Positions 9,601-19,045 of a DNA stretch of 64,000 nucleotides are shown one piece after another. Source of the DNA: Leptospira ainazelensis (lineage in GTDB: Bacteria; Spirochaetota; Leptospiria; Leptospirales; Leptospiraceae); contig NZ_JAFFPT010000009.1 in NCBI RefSeq assembly GCF_016918785.1, positions 266,001 to 330,000 of the forward strand. Direction: 5' to 3'. A program made the translations under genes and the position numbers. Positions within the stretch are counted from its first letter, which is position 1. Each line of letters opens with the position of its first letter. The notes beneath the pieces were generated by a model, which had not been told where the DNA came from, ran no database searches, and saw only the letters and a list, made by a program, of their open reading frames with translations.

Positions 9601-9637
9601 GGAGAATGGTCCCCCGAAACGTGGGACATCATTCTCC
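9601..9637. other. stem-loop upstream of the sensor kinase gene
   Basis: GGAGAATG at 9601-9608 pairs with CATTCTCC at 9630-9637. The inner GTCCC/GGGAC pair extends the stem past a two-base bulge. It lies 21 bases before the kinase start and about 160 bases after the thiM stop on the same strand. No clear T run follows on the minus strand, so it may be a leader structure or a weak terminator. Confidence 0.35.
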
Positions 9638-9800
9638 AGCGCCTAACAAAATACAAATGTTTTTCTAAAATGCAGGTCTCCTTACGTTTCCCGTGGAACT
9701 CGATTCTTTCCATTTTTTAAAGGCGAGAAAAAAGTAAGAAAACTTCCTTTTAACAAACGTTGATAGAAAGGCAAACGAATCCTTTGGACAACGCGGCCTT

Positions 9801-10598
9801 TTAGGATCCGATCGAAAGATTGCTCAACTCATCCAAGAACGCGACTGCAAAACTTCCGGTTCCTTTCGATTTTTGCGCCGCCCTCGAACCCGCGATCGCA
9901 AACACGGCCGAAGCAGAAACGGTAGCGCGTAACGGATCTTTTTGAACCCCTAAAAAAGAGGCGATCAAAGCCCCCAAAGAACAACCGACTCCCGTGACCT
10001 TCGTCATAAGCGTATGGCCGCCCGGGACCGCGATCGTATCGTTTCCGTTCGTAACGTAATCGACTTCTCCGCTGACGGCAACGATAGCTCCTGTTTTTTC
10101 GGAAAGTTCTTTTGCGAAAGGCAAGGCCTCGAAGGATCGGACCGTAGAATCCACGCCCTTCCCTCTTCCCGCTGTTCCGACTAACGCAAGAATTTCGGAA
10201 GCGTTCCCTCGGATAACCGTCGGCTTTTGGTCCAACAACTCTTTAGAGAGTTCGGTTCTAAAACGCAAAACCCCCGCGGCAACTGGATCGAGAACCCAAG
10301 GAGTTCCCGCTTTGTTTGCCGCCTTAGCCGCTATTTTCATCGAGTTTGCGTCGATGGCAGTGACGGTTCCTACGTTGATCAAAACTCCGCTCGCAATTGC
10401 GGCGAAGTCCGCGACTTCTTCCTCTGCGATCACCATCGCAGGAGAAGCCCCGATTGCGAGAAGAACGTTCGCGGTCCAATTTGTGACCACGATATTCGTT
10501 ATAACATGCGTTAGGGGAGCATTCTTTCTGAGTTCGGAAAGATCTTCCACGATCTCGGGAGAGGGCCACATTCTTTCAATCATTGAGGTTGTTGACAT
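9801..10598 (-). CDS. thiM: hydroxyethylthiazole kinase
   Basis: About 265 residues from the chosen ATG at 10598. Near the N terminus is [28 protein letters not shown], a family hallmark given here as its key words HVITN, NxVLAIGASP. The C-terminal [15 protein letters not shown] contains the catalytic-region cysteine of the ribokinase-like fold. The enzyme phosphorylates 4-methyl-5-hydroxyethylthiazole for thiamine salvage. In-frame starts also occur at 10628 (no ribosome binding site) and 10583. No thiD or thiE is adjacent and no TPP riboswitch was recognised upstream, so it appears monocistronic. Confidence 0.9.
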   Translation of the reverse strand: MSTTSMIERMWPSPEIVEDLSELRKNAPLTHVITNIVVTNWTANVLLAIGASPAMVIAEEEVADFAAIASGVLINVGTVTAIDANSMKIAAKAANKAGTPWVLDPVAAGVLRFRTELSKELLDQKPTVIRGNASEILALVGTAGRGKGVDSTVRSFEALPFAKELSEKTGAIVAVSGEVDYVTNGNDTIAVPGGHTLMTKVTGVGCSLGALIASFLGVQKDPLRATVSASAVFAIAGSRAAQKSKGTGSFAVAFLDELSNLSIGS

Positions 10599-11102
10599 CC
10601 GGTGTTTTTCTTCATCAATACATAACACGAAAATCGAAACTGTAAAGAATTTTAGCGACGTCGAATCGTCTCCATTCCATTTTTAAAATATAAGACCGTT
10701 TCTTTCATAAGAGAGTTTTTGCGGCGGCGACAAAAACAAACAAAAGAAAACGGAGGACCGATGGATTGTCTCAAATCGCACGAAAACGAGTTGAACGTAA
10801 AATGTAAAGAGGCGCTGCCTCCGTCTCCATCGGATAAACGATAAAAATTTGGGCATTCCCCGCTTGCAAAATTTTCGATCAAAAAAGTCCCCAAAAAAAG
10901 CAAGCGGGTCGGGCTACTCCAAGTTCGTCGCGAAGCGACTCATCTCGAACGGAAACGCCGAAATCACGGATCAACTCGACGACGTTCGAGACGCTGCGCG
11001 CTTTTCGTATCCCTAATGCGGGCGGTTCCTAAAACTGGAAATTACTTGACTCAAGGAAGAAGAATTCAAGAATCACTCAGCCTTCAAACTTCGGAAACCA
11101 CA
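10599..11102. other. intergenic region between thiM and the M48 protease gene
   Basis: A 504-base divergent region. It holds the promoters of both flanking genes, though none is obvious. Its right half contains a dispersed repeat copy (10851-11025). Open frames here have no recognisable homology, and one runs through the repeat, so no gene is called. Confidence 0.5.
10851..11025. repeat. dispersed intergenic repeat, copy A
   Basis: It shares three ordered blocks with copy B at 50137-50292. These are GGGCATTCCCCGC (10851), GCGGGTCGGGCT (10904) and CGTATCCCTAATGCGGG (11006-11022). An internal inverted repeat pairs CCCGCTTGC (10859-10867) with GCAAGCGGG (10900-10908), and a small GTCGC-GAA-GCGAC hairpin lies at 10927-10939. 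The sequence between blocks differs from copy B. No transposase is encoded. Confidence 0.6.
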
Positions 11103-12344
11103 ATGCAGCTCAAAACAATCCTTCTGATCTTTTACGTATTTCAAATTCTATTTACGCTTGTGATGAAATATCTATCGTATCAGGGCGATAATTCACCGCA
11201 ACTACATGAACAAATTCTAAAATACTTCACGGATGCAGACGTTCAAAAAGGGATCGAATACGCGAGAAGCGGCTTTTTCGCCTCGGTTCTTTCGGATCTT
11301 TTGGATTTTGTAGTCGCGGGAATTTTTGTTTTCTCCCCGATTTCAGCGAAATTGGAATCCTTTTTGGAGAAAAAAACGGGGAATCGTTTTTATCTCACGG
11401 TTTTATTTTTCTTTTTGATCTTTAGCGCCGTTCAATTTTTGATCTCGATCCCGTTTCAATACTATTTCGGATTCGTATTGGAACACCAATTCGGCTTTTC
11501 TAAAATGACTTTTTTGGATTGGGTTGTTTATACTGGAAAATCCCTCGGGATCGCCGCGTTAGGCGGAAGTATAGCGGTCGTCGGAATCGCATTCTTACTC
11601 AAAAAATTCCAGAAGATTTGGATGTATTTGCTTCCCGTCGTTTCCTTAATCTTCGGACTTTTACTTTCGATTTTATTTCCGATCGTAATCACTCCTCTCT
11701 TTTACGAATATAAACCGATCGAGGAAGGAAGTCTCAAAACAAAGATCATTTCACTCTGTGAAAAGGCGCAAATCAGGGTCGAGAACGTCTATGTGATCAA
11801 CGAAAGCAAATACTCGGGTCATACAAACGCGTATTTTACCGGTTGGGGAGAAAACAGGAAGATCTTTCTTTACGATACTCTCATTCAAAATCATACCGAA
11901 GAGGAAATTATAAGCGTACTCGGACACGAGATCGGACACTGGACCCACAATCATCAGATCAAAGACATTACGATCAGCACGATCGAAACCTTAGTTTTAT
12001 GTTTTTTATTGGGTTATCTTTTTCAAAAATTCAAAACGGAAGGAGCCGTTTCATTGCGGGAATTTTATTCTCCATCCACGCTTCCGTTTTTATTTTTACT
12101 TCTTTCCCTTTTTAGTTCTTTGACAAGACCGGTTTGGAGCGCACTGAGCAGAATGCAGGAAACCGAAGCCGATATCGAAGCGCTCGTTCTAACAAAGGAT
12201 AAGAAGTCGTTTATCAATACGGAAATCAAGTTAGCAAAGGACAATCAGGGAAGGTTGAATCCGCATCCTGCCGAAGTATTCTACTACCATTCTCATCCGA
12301 CCACTCTGGAAAGAATTCGATTAGCCGAGGAATGGAAGGAATAA
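11103..12344 (+). CDS. M48 family metalloprotease, CAAX-prenyl-protease (Ste24) type
   Basis: 413 residues from the ATG at 11103, which removes an improbable extension reaching into the upstream repeat. Seven or so hydrophobic helices surround the zinc motif HEIGHWTHNH (HExxH near residue 275). A downstream ETEADIEAL supplies the third ligand (ExxxD). Length and layout match the Ste24/CAAX protease 1 group rather than HtpX. Bacterial members are thought to act in membrane protein quality control; the substrate here is unknown. A GGAA ribosome binding site lies about 7 bases before the ATG. Confidence 0.88.
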   Translation: MQLKTILLIFYVFQILFTLVMKYLSYQGDNSPQLHEQILKYFTDADVQKGIEYARSGFFASVLSDLLDFVVAGIFVFSPISAKLESFLEKKTGNRFYLTVLFFFLIFSAVQFLISIPFQYYFGFVLEHQFGFSKMTFLDWVVYTGKSLGIAALGGSIAVVGIAFLLKKFQKIWMYLLPVVSLIFGLLLSILFPIVITPLFYEYKPIEEGSLKTKIISLCEKAQIRVENVYVINESKYSGHTNAYFTGWGENRKIFLYDTLIQNHTEEEIISVLGHEIGHWTHNHQIKDITISTIETLVLCFLLGYLFQKFKTEGAVSLREFYSPSTLPFLFLLLSLFSSLTRPVWSALSRMQETEADIEALVLTKDKKSFINTEIKLAKDNQGRLNPHPAEVFYYHSHPTTLERIRLAEEWKE

Positions 12345-12455
12345 ATTTTCGGATCATAAAACGTCTTCCAATTGGAAGAAACTTGTTACTAAGAATTCAC
12401 ATAAATCCTATTTTTATGGTTTCCAATTCTCTAATTTTGGGGATCATAAGAATAG

Positions 12456-13817
12456 ATGATTGCAGATTCGTCCGAAAGTATCGAACTCAAGACAAAAACC
12501 TTGGGTATGCAGATTTTCAAAGATGACGAAAGTCATTCTTCGCGTTATCTTTCCAAACATTTTTGGATCAAGGCGTTCCTAAAACTTTCCTTTCGTTACC
12601 CTAATCTCAAAGTGGAAATGTTCCGCTTTGTGGACGTTCTTCCCTCGTTAGGTTCGAAAAAAGAGATTACCGAACATTTTGTGCTCTATCTTTTAAACAA
12701 AGATACTGAAATCCCGAATTGGATCCGGCCTTTCCTTCGAACCGTATTATCCGTATTTCCCGTCTCCTACCTTTTCGGAATTTTCATTCGGACGGCGGTT
12801 CTTAGAACTTCCGGAAATTTTATCGCGGGAAAAAATTTCGAAAAAGCAAAAAGAAGGCTGCAAAACTTACGAAAAGCGGATTCAGTCTTTACTCTCGACG
12901 TATTGGGCGAGGCGGCCCTTTCCGAAAAAGAGGCTGTCGCTTATCAAAAACAATATCTCGACATCCTAAAAAGTCTGGATACTTTTGCGGGATTTGAAAC
13001 CACTCGTTACGGAACCTGTCCGTTCGTAAACGTATCCGTAAAATGTTCGAGTTTGTATTCCCAAATTTCTTCGTTGGCAATGGAAGAATCCGTATCTGCT
13101 CTCAAGGAAAGACTAAGACCCATCCTGCGGCTTGCGATGGAAAAAAACTATTTCGTAAATTTAGACGCGGAACAGTACGATTATAAGGAAATTCTAATAT
13201 CGCTCGCGGAAGGAATTTTTTCCGAACCGGAGTTTGAGGACTACGCTCATTTCGGAATCGTGATCCAAACCTATCTAAAGGACTCTCAAAAAGATCTAAT
13301 TCGTATTTTAGAATATTCTAAAAATAGAAAGACTCCGATTACGGTCCGTTTGGTTAAGGGAGCCTACTGGGAATACGAAGTGATCCGATCCAGGGAAAAA
13401 GGTTGGGAAATTCCGGTTTTCGAAAACAAAATGGAAACGGATCTTAACTACGAAGAATGTGCGAAAATTCTCCTGGATTTTTATCCTCGGATTCTTTCAG
13501 CGTTTGCGTCGCATAACATTCGAAGTCTTTCGGCGATTCTTGCTTACGCCGAAATCAAGGAAATTCCAAAAAGGGATTTTGAAATTCAGATGTTATACGG
13601 AATGGGAGACTCCTACAAAGTTGTCTTAAAAAGGATGGGATACCGCATTCGCGAATATACGCCGTTAGGCGAAGTTCTTCCAGGAATGGCGTATCTGGTC
13701 CGAAGACTTTTGGAGAACACGTCCAATCAGGGCTTTCTCCAAAACTTTATCACCGGAAGAATGGAGTACTCCCATCTTTTGAAAAACCCCAAGGAATCAA
13801 TCCATGCAAAACTTTAA
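12456..13817 (+). CDS. proline dehydrogenase
   Basis: 453 residues, matching the PRODH part of PutA. Family blocks are visible: FRFVDVLPSL near residue 53, VRLVKGAYWEYE near 295 and EIQMLYGMGD near 378. A final block contains YTPLGEVLPGMAYLVRRLLENTSNQGF, key words YTPLGE and RRLLEN. These line the FAD and proline site. The enzyme oxidises proline to P5C. Its end overlaps the start of the P5C dehydrogenase gene by 14 bases, so PutA's two activities are encoded as separate, coupled genes. The first ATG is chosen because homologous sequence starts close to it. Confidence 0.9.
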   Translation: MIADSSESIELKTKTLGMQIFKDDESHSSRYLSKHFWIKAFLKLSFRYPNLKVEMFRFVDVLPSLGSKKEITEHFVLYLLNKDTEIPNWIRPFLRTVLSVFPVSYLFGIFIRTAVLRTSGNFIAGKNFEKAKRRLQNLRKADSVFTLDVLGEAALSEKEAVAYQKQYLDILKSLDTFAGFETTRYGTCPFVNVSVKCSSLYSQISSLAMEESVSALKERLRPILRLAMEKNYFVNLDAEQYDYKEILISLAEGIFSEPEFEDYAHFGIVIQTYLKDSQKDLIRILEYSKNRKTPITVRLVKGAYWEYEVIRSREKGWEIPVFENKMETDLNYEECAKILLDFYPRILSAFASHNIRSLSAILAYAEIKEIPKRDFEIQMLYGMGDSYKVVLKRMGYRIREYTPLGEVLPGMAYLVRRLLENTSNQGFLQNFITGRMEYSHLLKNPKESIHAKL

Positions 13818-15381
13818 TAACGAACCGATTCGAGATTTTTCCAAAGAAGAAAACAGAAAATGGATTTCCGACTCGATTCAAAAAATCCGAAATAAATTTC
13901 CGATTTTTGTTCCAACGATCGTTTCGGGAAAAGAAATCAAAAATCTTTCAAAGGAAAAACATTCAAACCCCGCGAACAAAGACGAGATCACAACGGAATA
14001 TTCGCTCAGCAACGCTTCCAATCTGGAAAACTCAATCCTGATTTCGAAAAAACATTTTTCCGATTGGAGCGATCGTGATCCCGCGGAAAGAATTTCGATT
14101 CTTTCGAAAGTGGGAACTCTGATCGGCGAAAACAAAGACGAACTCTGCGCGCTCATTCTTTTGGAAACCGGAAAAAACATTCCCGAAGCGGAAGCGGACG
14201 TCATAGAAGCGATCGACTTTTGCAAATACTACGCGTGCGAATATGAAAGAATTTTCCAAGGACAAAGGGTCGATCTTCCGGGCGAAGAGAATCTCTATTC
14301 TTATAAACCGAAAGGAATCATAGGAGTGATCGCACCTTGGAACTTTCCCGCGGCGATCTTGACCGGAATGTGCGCGGGGCCTCTTGTTTGCGGAAACGCG
14401 GTCCTCTTAAAACCCGCGGAACAATCTTCCGCCGTCGCCCTTTATCTTTTTCGTCTTTTTTTAAAAGCGGGAGTCCCGAGCGAAGTTTTCCATTTTTTGC
14501 CGGGTAAAGGAGAAGAGATCGGCGCGGAAATCGTAGAACATCCGGAGGTTGCGTTGATCAATTTTACGGGATCCAGAGAAGTCGGAGTTTCGATTCTCAA
14601 AGAATGCGGAAACATAAAACCCGACTCAAAAAGGATCAAACGTGCGTTATGCGAAATGGGCGGGAAAAATCCGATCATCGTCGACGGAGACGCCGATTTG
14701 GATCTTGCGGTCGAAGGGGCGCTTCACTCGGCGTTCGGATTTCAAGGTCAAAAGTGCAGCGCCCTTTCTAAACTGATCGTATTAGATTCTTGTTATGAAA
14801 CTTTCAAGTCCAGATTTGTAGAGGCGGTTGCGTCCTTAAAGATAGGACCTCCTGAGATTCTTTCGGCAAAAATCGGGCCGGTTATCAACGAAGAATCGAA
14901 GCTGAGGTTGGAAAAAATCATTTCGGAACATAAAGATAAGATTCTATTTCGCGCGAATATTCCGGAAGAGTTAACGCTAAAAGGTCATTACGTTCCGCCG
15001 ACGATTTTTGAAGAAAAAGATTGGAATAGCGATCTTGCGAAGAAAGAATTTTTCGGTCCTCTTGTCGCAATCTTCCGGACTAAAACATTTTCCGAGGCGA
15101 TCGAAAAGGCCAACGATTCCGATTACGCTCTTACGGCGGGTCTTTATTCCCGCAACCCGGAACATATCGAAGAAGCAAAACGAAAAATCGAAGCGGGAAA
15201 TTTCTATATCAACCGGGCGATCACGGGCGCGGTCGTTCAAAGACAACCTTTCGGAGGTTTTAAACTCTCCGGAGTAGGTGCAAAAGCGGGAGGCCCCGAT
15301 TATCTCAAAAGTTTTTTAGAGCCGGTAACGATCACCGAAAATACGATGAGAAGAGGTTTTACGGCGGATCTGATTCAATAA
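13804..15381 (+). CDS. L-glutamate gamma-semialdehyde (P5C) dehydrogenase, aldehyde dehydrogenase superfamily
   Basis: 525 residues, the size of single-function P5C dehydrogenase. The NAD-binding and catalytic signatures are present: APWNFPAA near residue 178, FTGSREVG near 255, CEMGGKNP with the general-base Glu near 283, and GFQGQKCSAL with the nucleophile Cys near 318. The C-terminal block EPVTITENTMRRGF follows. It converts glutamate semialdehyde to glutamate, completing proline catabolism begun by the overlapping upstream gene. The 3' end overlaps the end of the convergent SpoIIE phosphatase gene by 23 bases. Confidence 0.9.
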   Translation: MQNFNNEPIRDFSKEENRKWISDSIQKIRNKFPIFVPTIVSGKEIKNLSKEKHSNPANKDEITTEYSLSNASNLENSILISKKHFSDWSDRDPAERISILSKVGTLIGENKDELCALILLETGKNIPEAEADVIEAIDFCKYYACEYERIFQGQRVDLPGEENLYSYKPKGIIGVIAPWNFPAAILTGMCAGPLVCGNAVLLKPAEQSSAVALYLFRLFLKAGVPSEVFHFLPGKGEEIGAEIVEHPEVALINFTGSREVGVSILKECGNIKPDSKRIKRALCEMGGKNPIIVDGDADLDLAVEGALHSAFGFQGQKCSALSKLIVLDSCYETFKSRFVEAVASLKIGPPEILSAKIGPVINEESKLRLEKIISEHKDKILFRANIPEELTLKGHYVPPTIFEEKDWNSDLAKKEFFGPLVAIFRTKTFSEAIEKANDSDYALTAGLYSRNPEHIEEAKRKIEAGNFYINRAITGAVVQRQPFGGFKLSGVGAKAGGPDYLKSFLEPVTITENTMRRGFTADLIQ

Positions 15382-16738
15382 ACGGGGAATCGTTAGGACG
15401 ATAGTCGATACAAAGAATCGCGATGTCGTCGTCGGGAGTTTTTCCTTTCATAAACTCCTCCAAATCGAACATCATAAGATCCAAAAAAGCTCCTGCGGGT
15501 TGTCTCGCGTTCGCCAAAAGAAATTCTTCAAAACAGGATTCTCCGTAATCCCTTCCCATCTTGTTTTTTGCTTCTATCAGTCCATCGGTGAAGAGTATGA
15601 GTTTATCATTCTTTTTTAATCGATGTTTCGAAGAATAATACTTCCAGTTCGGTTCGATTCCTAAGATAAACGTATTCTCGCTTTTTAATTCGTGGATCTC
15701 CGTATAATTTCCGCGAACCACCAAAGCGGGTTGATGTCCGGCGCTAGCGTACTTTAACGTTCCGTCCTTATCCAAGATACAATAAAAAGCTGTCACAAAT
15801 AGATCCTGCTTTTCCAAAATTCCGCACAAGGATCGATTGACTAAACTCAGAAGCAGATCCGGTTCTTTTACATCGTGGCAGTGATTTCGAAACGCGGCTT
15901 TGGTCATCATCGTCACCAACGCAGAAGCCACCCCGTGTCCGGAAACATCGGAGATAAAAAATCCGACTTGATCGTTTCCCAGGTCGACCACGTCGTAAAA
16001 ATCCCCTCCGATTTTTTCCAAGGAAAAATACTTAGCTGCGAGAATCAGATCCGGCCGTTTAATTCTTGTTAGGTCCGGAAGAGTGTCCTGTTGTAGTCTC
16101 CTCGCCAGAGTCAGATCAAGCGTCTGAACGCGGTTTAATCGCTGAATGTTCCGTTTGTGTTTTTTGGTTTCGACGAGATGACGGGTGAGCTGATTCCCCA
16201 TATTGCGTACGTTTTCCGAAGCGCGCAAAAGCCAAACATGCATAAAAAAGAATACGATCAAAAAGACGAAAATCGATTTGATATGAAGTTGTAAATATTC
16301 CTGATTAAAAACGAGAAGCAATCCGAAAAAGACGAAGTAGTATGTTACAAACCAAAACGTTAGATAGACGCTCCTCGCGAGACCCAGAACGGGAAGTTGA
16401 ATGCTGATCACAAAGATAAACATCACCGGAAAGTATTCGGGTGCAAGAAACGTAAAGTATCCGTAAAATGCGGGCAAAGGCAAAGAAAGAAGGAGAGACC
16501 GGTTGGCCCAGAGAAGCGCCGACCAGCGCCCGGTTATCAGTCGAAAATTGCTGTAAAGGGTGACGGCAACGGTGTATAAAAAATTGAAAACGACCCACTG
16601 CGGCTCGGGTGTAACGGAATCACGAAGATAAAAGCGTAAGACGATCCAAAAGACTACAACTCCAAAAGCTCCCTGAAGAAGGGAAAAAGTGATTTCGCTT
16701 TTCAGAGTTTTTTTCAACTGAAGAAAAAACTTATTCAT
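15359..16738 (-). CDS. membrane-bound SpoIIE-type PP2C serine/threonine phosphatase
   Basis: 459 residues. About six hydrophobic segments fill residues 15-170, followed by a short linker and a PP2C/SpoIIE domain. Catalytic motifs are GGDFYDVVDL (near 240), FISDVSGHGVASAL (near 258), ASAGHQPALV, LFTDGLIEAKN and the terminal DDDIAILCID, so the metal-binding aspartates are intact. Such proteins usually control anti-sigma-factor antagonists in partner-switching pathways, which are expanded in Leptospira. No partner gene is next to it. Confidence 0.87.
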   Translation of the reverse strand: MNKFFLQLKKTLKSEITFSLLQGAFGVVVFWIVLRFYLRDSVTPEPQWVVFNFLYTVAVTLYSNFRLITGRWSALLWANRSLLLSLPLPAFYGYFTFLAPEYFPVMFIFVISIQLPVLGLARSVYLTFWFVTYYFVFFGLLLVFNQEYLQLHIKSIFVFLIVFFFMHVWLLRASENVRNMGNQLTRHLVETKKHKRNIQRLNRVQTLDLTLARRLQQDTLPDLTRIKRPDLILAAKYFSLEKIGGDFYDVVDLGNDQVGFFISDVSGHGVASALVTMMTKAAFRNHCHDVKEPDLLLSLVNRSLCGILEKQDLFVTAFYCILDKDGTLKYASAGHQPALVVRGNYTEIHELKSENTFILGIEPNWKYYSSKHRLKKNDKLILFTDGLIEAKNKMGRDYGESCFEEFLLANARQPAGAFLDLMMFDLEEFMKGKTPDDDIAILCIDYRPNDSPFIESDPP

Positions 16739-17066
16739 ATCTTCTTGAATTTCATCCTCTGATCAAAAAACTTTACTCAACTTTTCAGACTCGATTCTCG
16801 ACGGGAATCAAACGATTCTAAGATCCGATTCTTAAATTCTAATCCTTAGACGAATCGACAAACGGTCTTTTAAGTATCATAAATTTTACGATATGCACTC
16901 TTTTCTTTGAGTATTGAGTTTAAAATGCACTCGAGAATCCAAGTTTGTGAAACGGTTTTTTATCTTTTCGAAGTCCATTCTAAGTTCCGCTCAAAGAGAT
17001 TTCGATGAAGAAGAAGATCAAAATAAAATCTCTATTGAGGGAAATAACAAAAGGATAAAAGACGGA
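16739..17066. other. intergenic region without a recognised gene
   Basis: 328 bases between two minus-strand genes. Expected to hold the promoter of the SpoIIE phosphatase gene. I see no clear hairpin, repeat or conserved coding frame; the frame crossing its right half runs antisense into the methyltransferase gene. Confidence 0.5.
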
Positions 17067-17882
17067 TCAGTCCGGTTTTTTTGCGACGGCAATATAAGCT
17101 TCGGAAGAGAGGGAAATCGGGAGTTTGGTAAGTTGTGCCTCGATGTGCTCCAACATGATTCTTCTTTTTTCGTTCCAGACCGATTCTTCCATTTTGCTTT
17201 TCATCCATTGAAGCGGGGCCCCCCCTTCTATCATGGAATCTAAGAATTCTTCCGCGCCTTTCACTTCGATCGAATTGGAAAATGGAAGGATATCGATCTC
17301 TTGAAAACCGGCCGCGTCCAATTGTTCACGAAAGAATTCCGGATTTTCAAAACTGGAAACATTGGTCTGAGGTTCGGGGATTTCCGGATTCGCCTTACGA
17401 AGTGCGTCGAATAAAAATTGCATCAGGGGAGAATTTGCAACGGGAGCCCATCCGGAAACCGCCACCTTTTTTCCGGGTTTAAGAACCCGATGAATTTCTT
17501 TAAGACCTTGGAGTTTGTCCGGAAAAAACATTAAACCGAACATGGAAAAAGCGCCGTCGAATCGATTTTCAGGAAACTCCAATTTCTGTCCGTCCATCAC
17601 AAAAGGAAGAACATTCTCGACGTTTGCCTCTTTCATTGCTTTCTTGAGTTGTTCTATCATCGCATCCGAAAAATCGATCGCGTAGATTTCCTTTACGGAT
17701 TTAGAAAGAGGAATCGCGAGCGTACCCGGACCGGTTGCGACGTCTAAAACTACGTGATCCGATTTTAATCCGAGCAAATCCATCGCCTTAAGGGAATAAA
17801 ATTCCAAGAATTGTTTTGTGGATTTTGTGTATCCTTCCGCGACTAAGGACCAAGGTTGAACGGTTGAGAGTGGATTGGACAT
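17067..17882 (-). CDS. class I SAM-dependent methyltransferase
   Basis: 271 residues. Motif I VVLDVATGPGTLAIPL lies near residue 44, followed by acidic-loop IYAIDFSDAMIEQL and motif IV region FDGAFSMFGLMFFPD, a UbiE/COQ5-like arrangement. The substrate cannot be deduced. It is a lone minus-strand gene between larger gaps. Confidence 0.82.
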   Translation of the reverse strand: MSNPLSTVQPWSLVAEGYTKSTKQFLEFYSLKAMDLLGLKSDHVVLDVATGPGTLAIPLSKSVKEIYAIDFSDAMIEQLKKAMKEANVENVLPFVMDGQKLEFPENRFDGAFSMFGLMFFPDKLQGLKEIHRVLKPGKKVAVSGWAPVANSPLMQFLFDALRKANPEIPEPQTNVSSFENPEFFREQLDAAGFQEIDILPFSNSIEVKGAEEFLDSMIEGGAPLQWMKSKMEESVWNEKRRIMLEHIEAQLTKLPISLSSEAYIAVAKKPD

Positions 17883-18360
17883 GATTCCTATTCTTTACGC
17901 GATCCGTAAAATTTTACCAGCAAAATCCCGGATTCTTACTTTGTTTTCCTCGGAATCCGGAGGAACTAACAACGATATGACGAGAAGAATCAAATCCGAT
18001 CCATAAATTATTTCCAGGTTTTGGATGAATGGAACGGCGAGACTTCCAGGGACGTTAATCTCTCGCGTCTCGATCTCCTCGGATCTTCGGACGGAAAATC
18101 CATTCTTACGTTTTTAAACTGATAAAACAAAATGAATCCCGTGTGGAAGATTTTGTTCTTCGGTTTTGGACGATTGTGATTCGTTTTTCGAAAAATGAGA
18201 ATTCTTCCTATATTTTGTCTCCGAGGAAATGGAAGTCCGATTGCAAGCCTCTTTTTGATGCAATCGTTTTGTCGGGACAACTAAGAGGATTCACGTTCCC
18301 GGGAAATTTTATTTTGTATCCCATTCAAAGTAGGAACTCCCAAAAAAAGGGACTCTCTTT
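17883..18360. other. intergenic region without a recognised gene
   Basis: 478 bases between the methyltransferase start and the thioesterase stop, both minus-strand. Short frames exist on both strands but match no family I recognise, and one extends antisense into the thioesterase gene. No strong repeat or hairpin was seen. Confidence 0.45.
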
Positions 18361-18792
18361 CTATTCGGAAGAAACCGGACTCATTTCGAATGCCTTTAAC
18401 AATTCATCCGAATACTTCCAAGGTCTTTTTTTGGTAAAATCAAACAAAATACAAAGGGAAAGAGAATCGCAAGCGACCTTTTCGTCGGATTTTCGAATGA
18501 GTTTCTGAAAGATTTTACAACGAGAACCCTGAAATTCTCCAAAACGCGTAGTCACGAGAATCGATTCCGGATATCGAATCTCCGCTTTATAATCCGTTTC
18601 GGAGCGAAGAATCATCGGGCCAATGTTTGCCTCTTTCATCTTAGAATAACCGAAACCGGCTTCTTCGAGAGCGATCATTCTCCCTTCGTGTAAATAAACC
18701 TGAAAATTCCCGACATTCAAATGCCCGTTTGGGTCGCACTGACTCCAAAGCACAGGAATCTCATATCGAAACTCTCTCGAAATCAAACTCAT
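18361..18792 (-). CDS. acyl-CoA thioesterase, hot-dog fold (4HBT-like)
   Basis: 143 residues, the normal length for a single hot-dog domain. The active-site region QCDPNGHLNVGNFQVYLHEGR near residue 18 (key words DPNGHLN) has the catalytic Asp and the central helix of 4-hydroxybenzoyl-CoA-type thioesterases. RYPESILVTTRFGE follows as the next strands. Probably hydrolyses an acyl-CoA. It is divergent from the ArsR-headed cluster across a 247-base gap. Confidence 0.75.
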   Translation of the reverse strand: MSLISREFRYEIPVLWSQCDPNGHLNVGNFQVYLHEGRMIALEEAGFGYSKMKEANIGPMILRSETDYKAEIRYPESILVTTRFGEFQGSRCKIFQKLIRKSDEKVACDSLSLCILFDFTKKRPWKYSDELLKAFEMSPVSSE

Positions 18793-18988
18793 AAACTTAC
18801 TCCATTTATAATCCAGTATTCATAAAACAGAAGGAATCGTTCTGTTTCCAGAAGAATATTAGTTTGATATAAAATTATCAATTTGTCCGTAAAACTTTAG
18901 AAACCGGTGGACATTTCGATTTCCAGAGGTTATTCTTTGCTCCTCTCATTTCCCGGTCTTTTTTTCCCGTTTTTTTTTCGGCAATCGG

Positions 18989-19017
18989 TTGACAAACCTT
19001 GCCTTAAGGGATAATTT
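18989..19017 (+). promoter_or_regulatory. sigma-70-type promoter of the ArsR/SRPBCC cluster
   Basis: TTGACA at 18989-18994 and TAATTT at 19012-19017 are separated by 17 bases. Transcription would start near 19024, giving a very short leader before the arsR ATG at 19040. The -10 element touches the first operator palindrome. Confidence 0.6.
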
Positions 19018-19045
19018 AACCTAAAGGTTAATTAACCATATGGTT
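19016..19045. promoter_or_regulatory. tandem palindromic operator for the ArsR-family regulator
   Basis: Two TTAACC-N4-GGTT palindromes abut: TTAACCTAAAGGTTAA at 19016-19031 and TTAACCATATGGTT at 19032-19045. The junction GGTTAATTAACC is itself a perfect palindrome. The site covers the end of the -10 element, the expected transcription start and the arsR start codon, so a bound repressor would block initiation and shut off the cluster. Confidence 0.65.

Noticed and set aside
10599..10900. Possible TPP riboswitch upstream of thiM
   Set aside because: The conserved CUGAGA and the second-helix motif could not be found on the minus strand.
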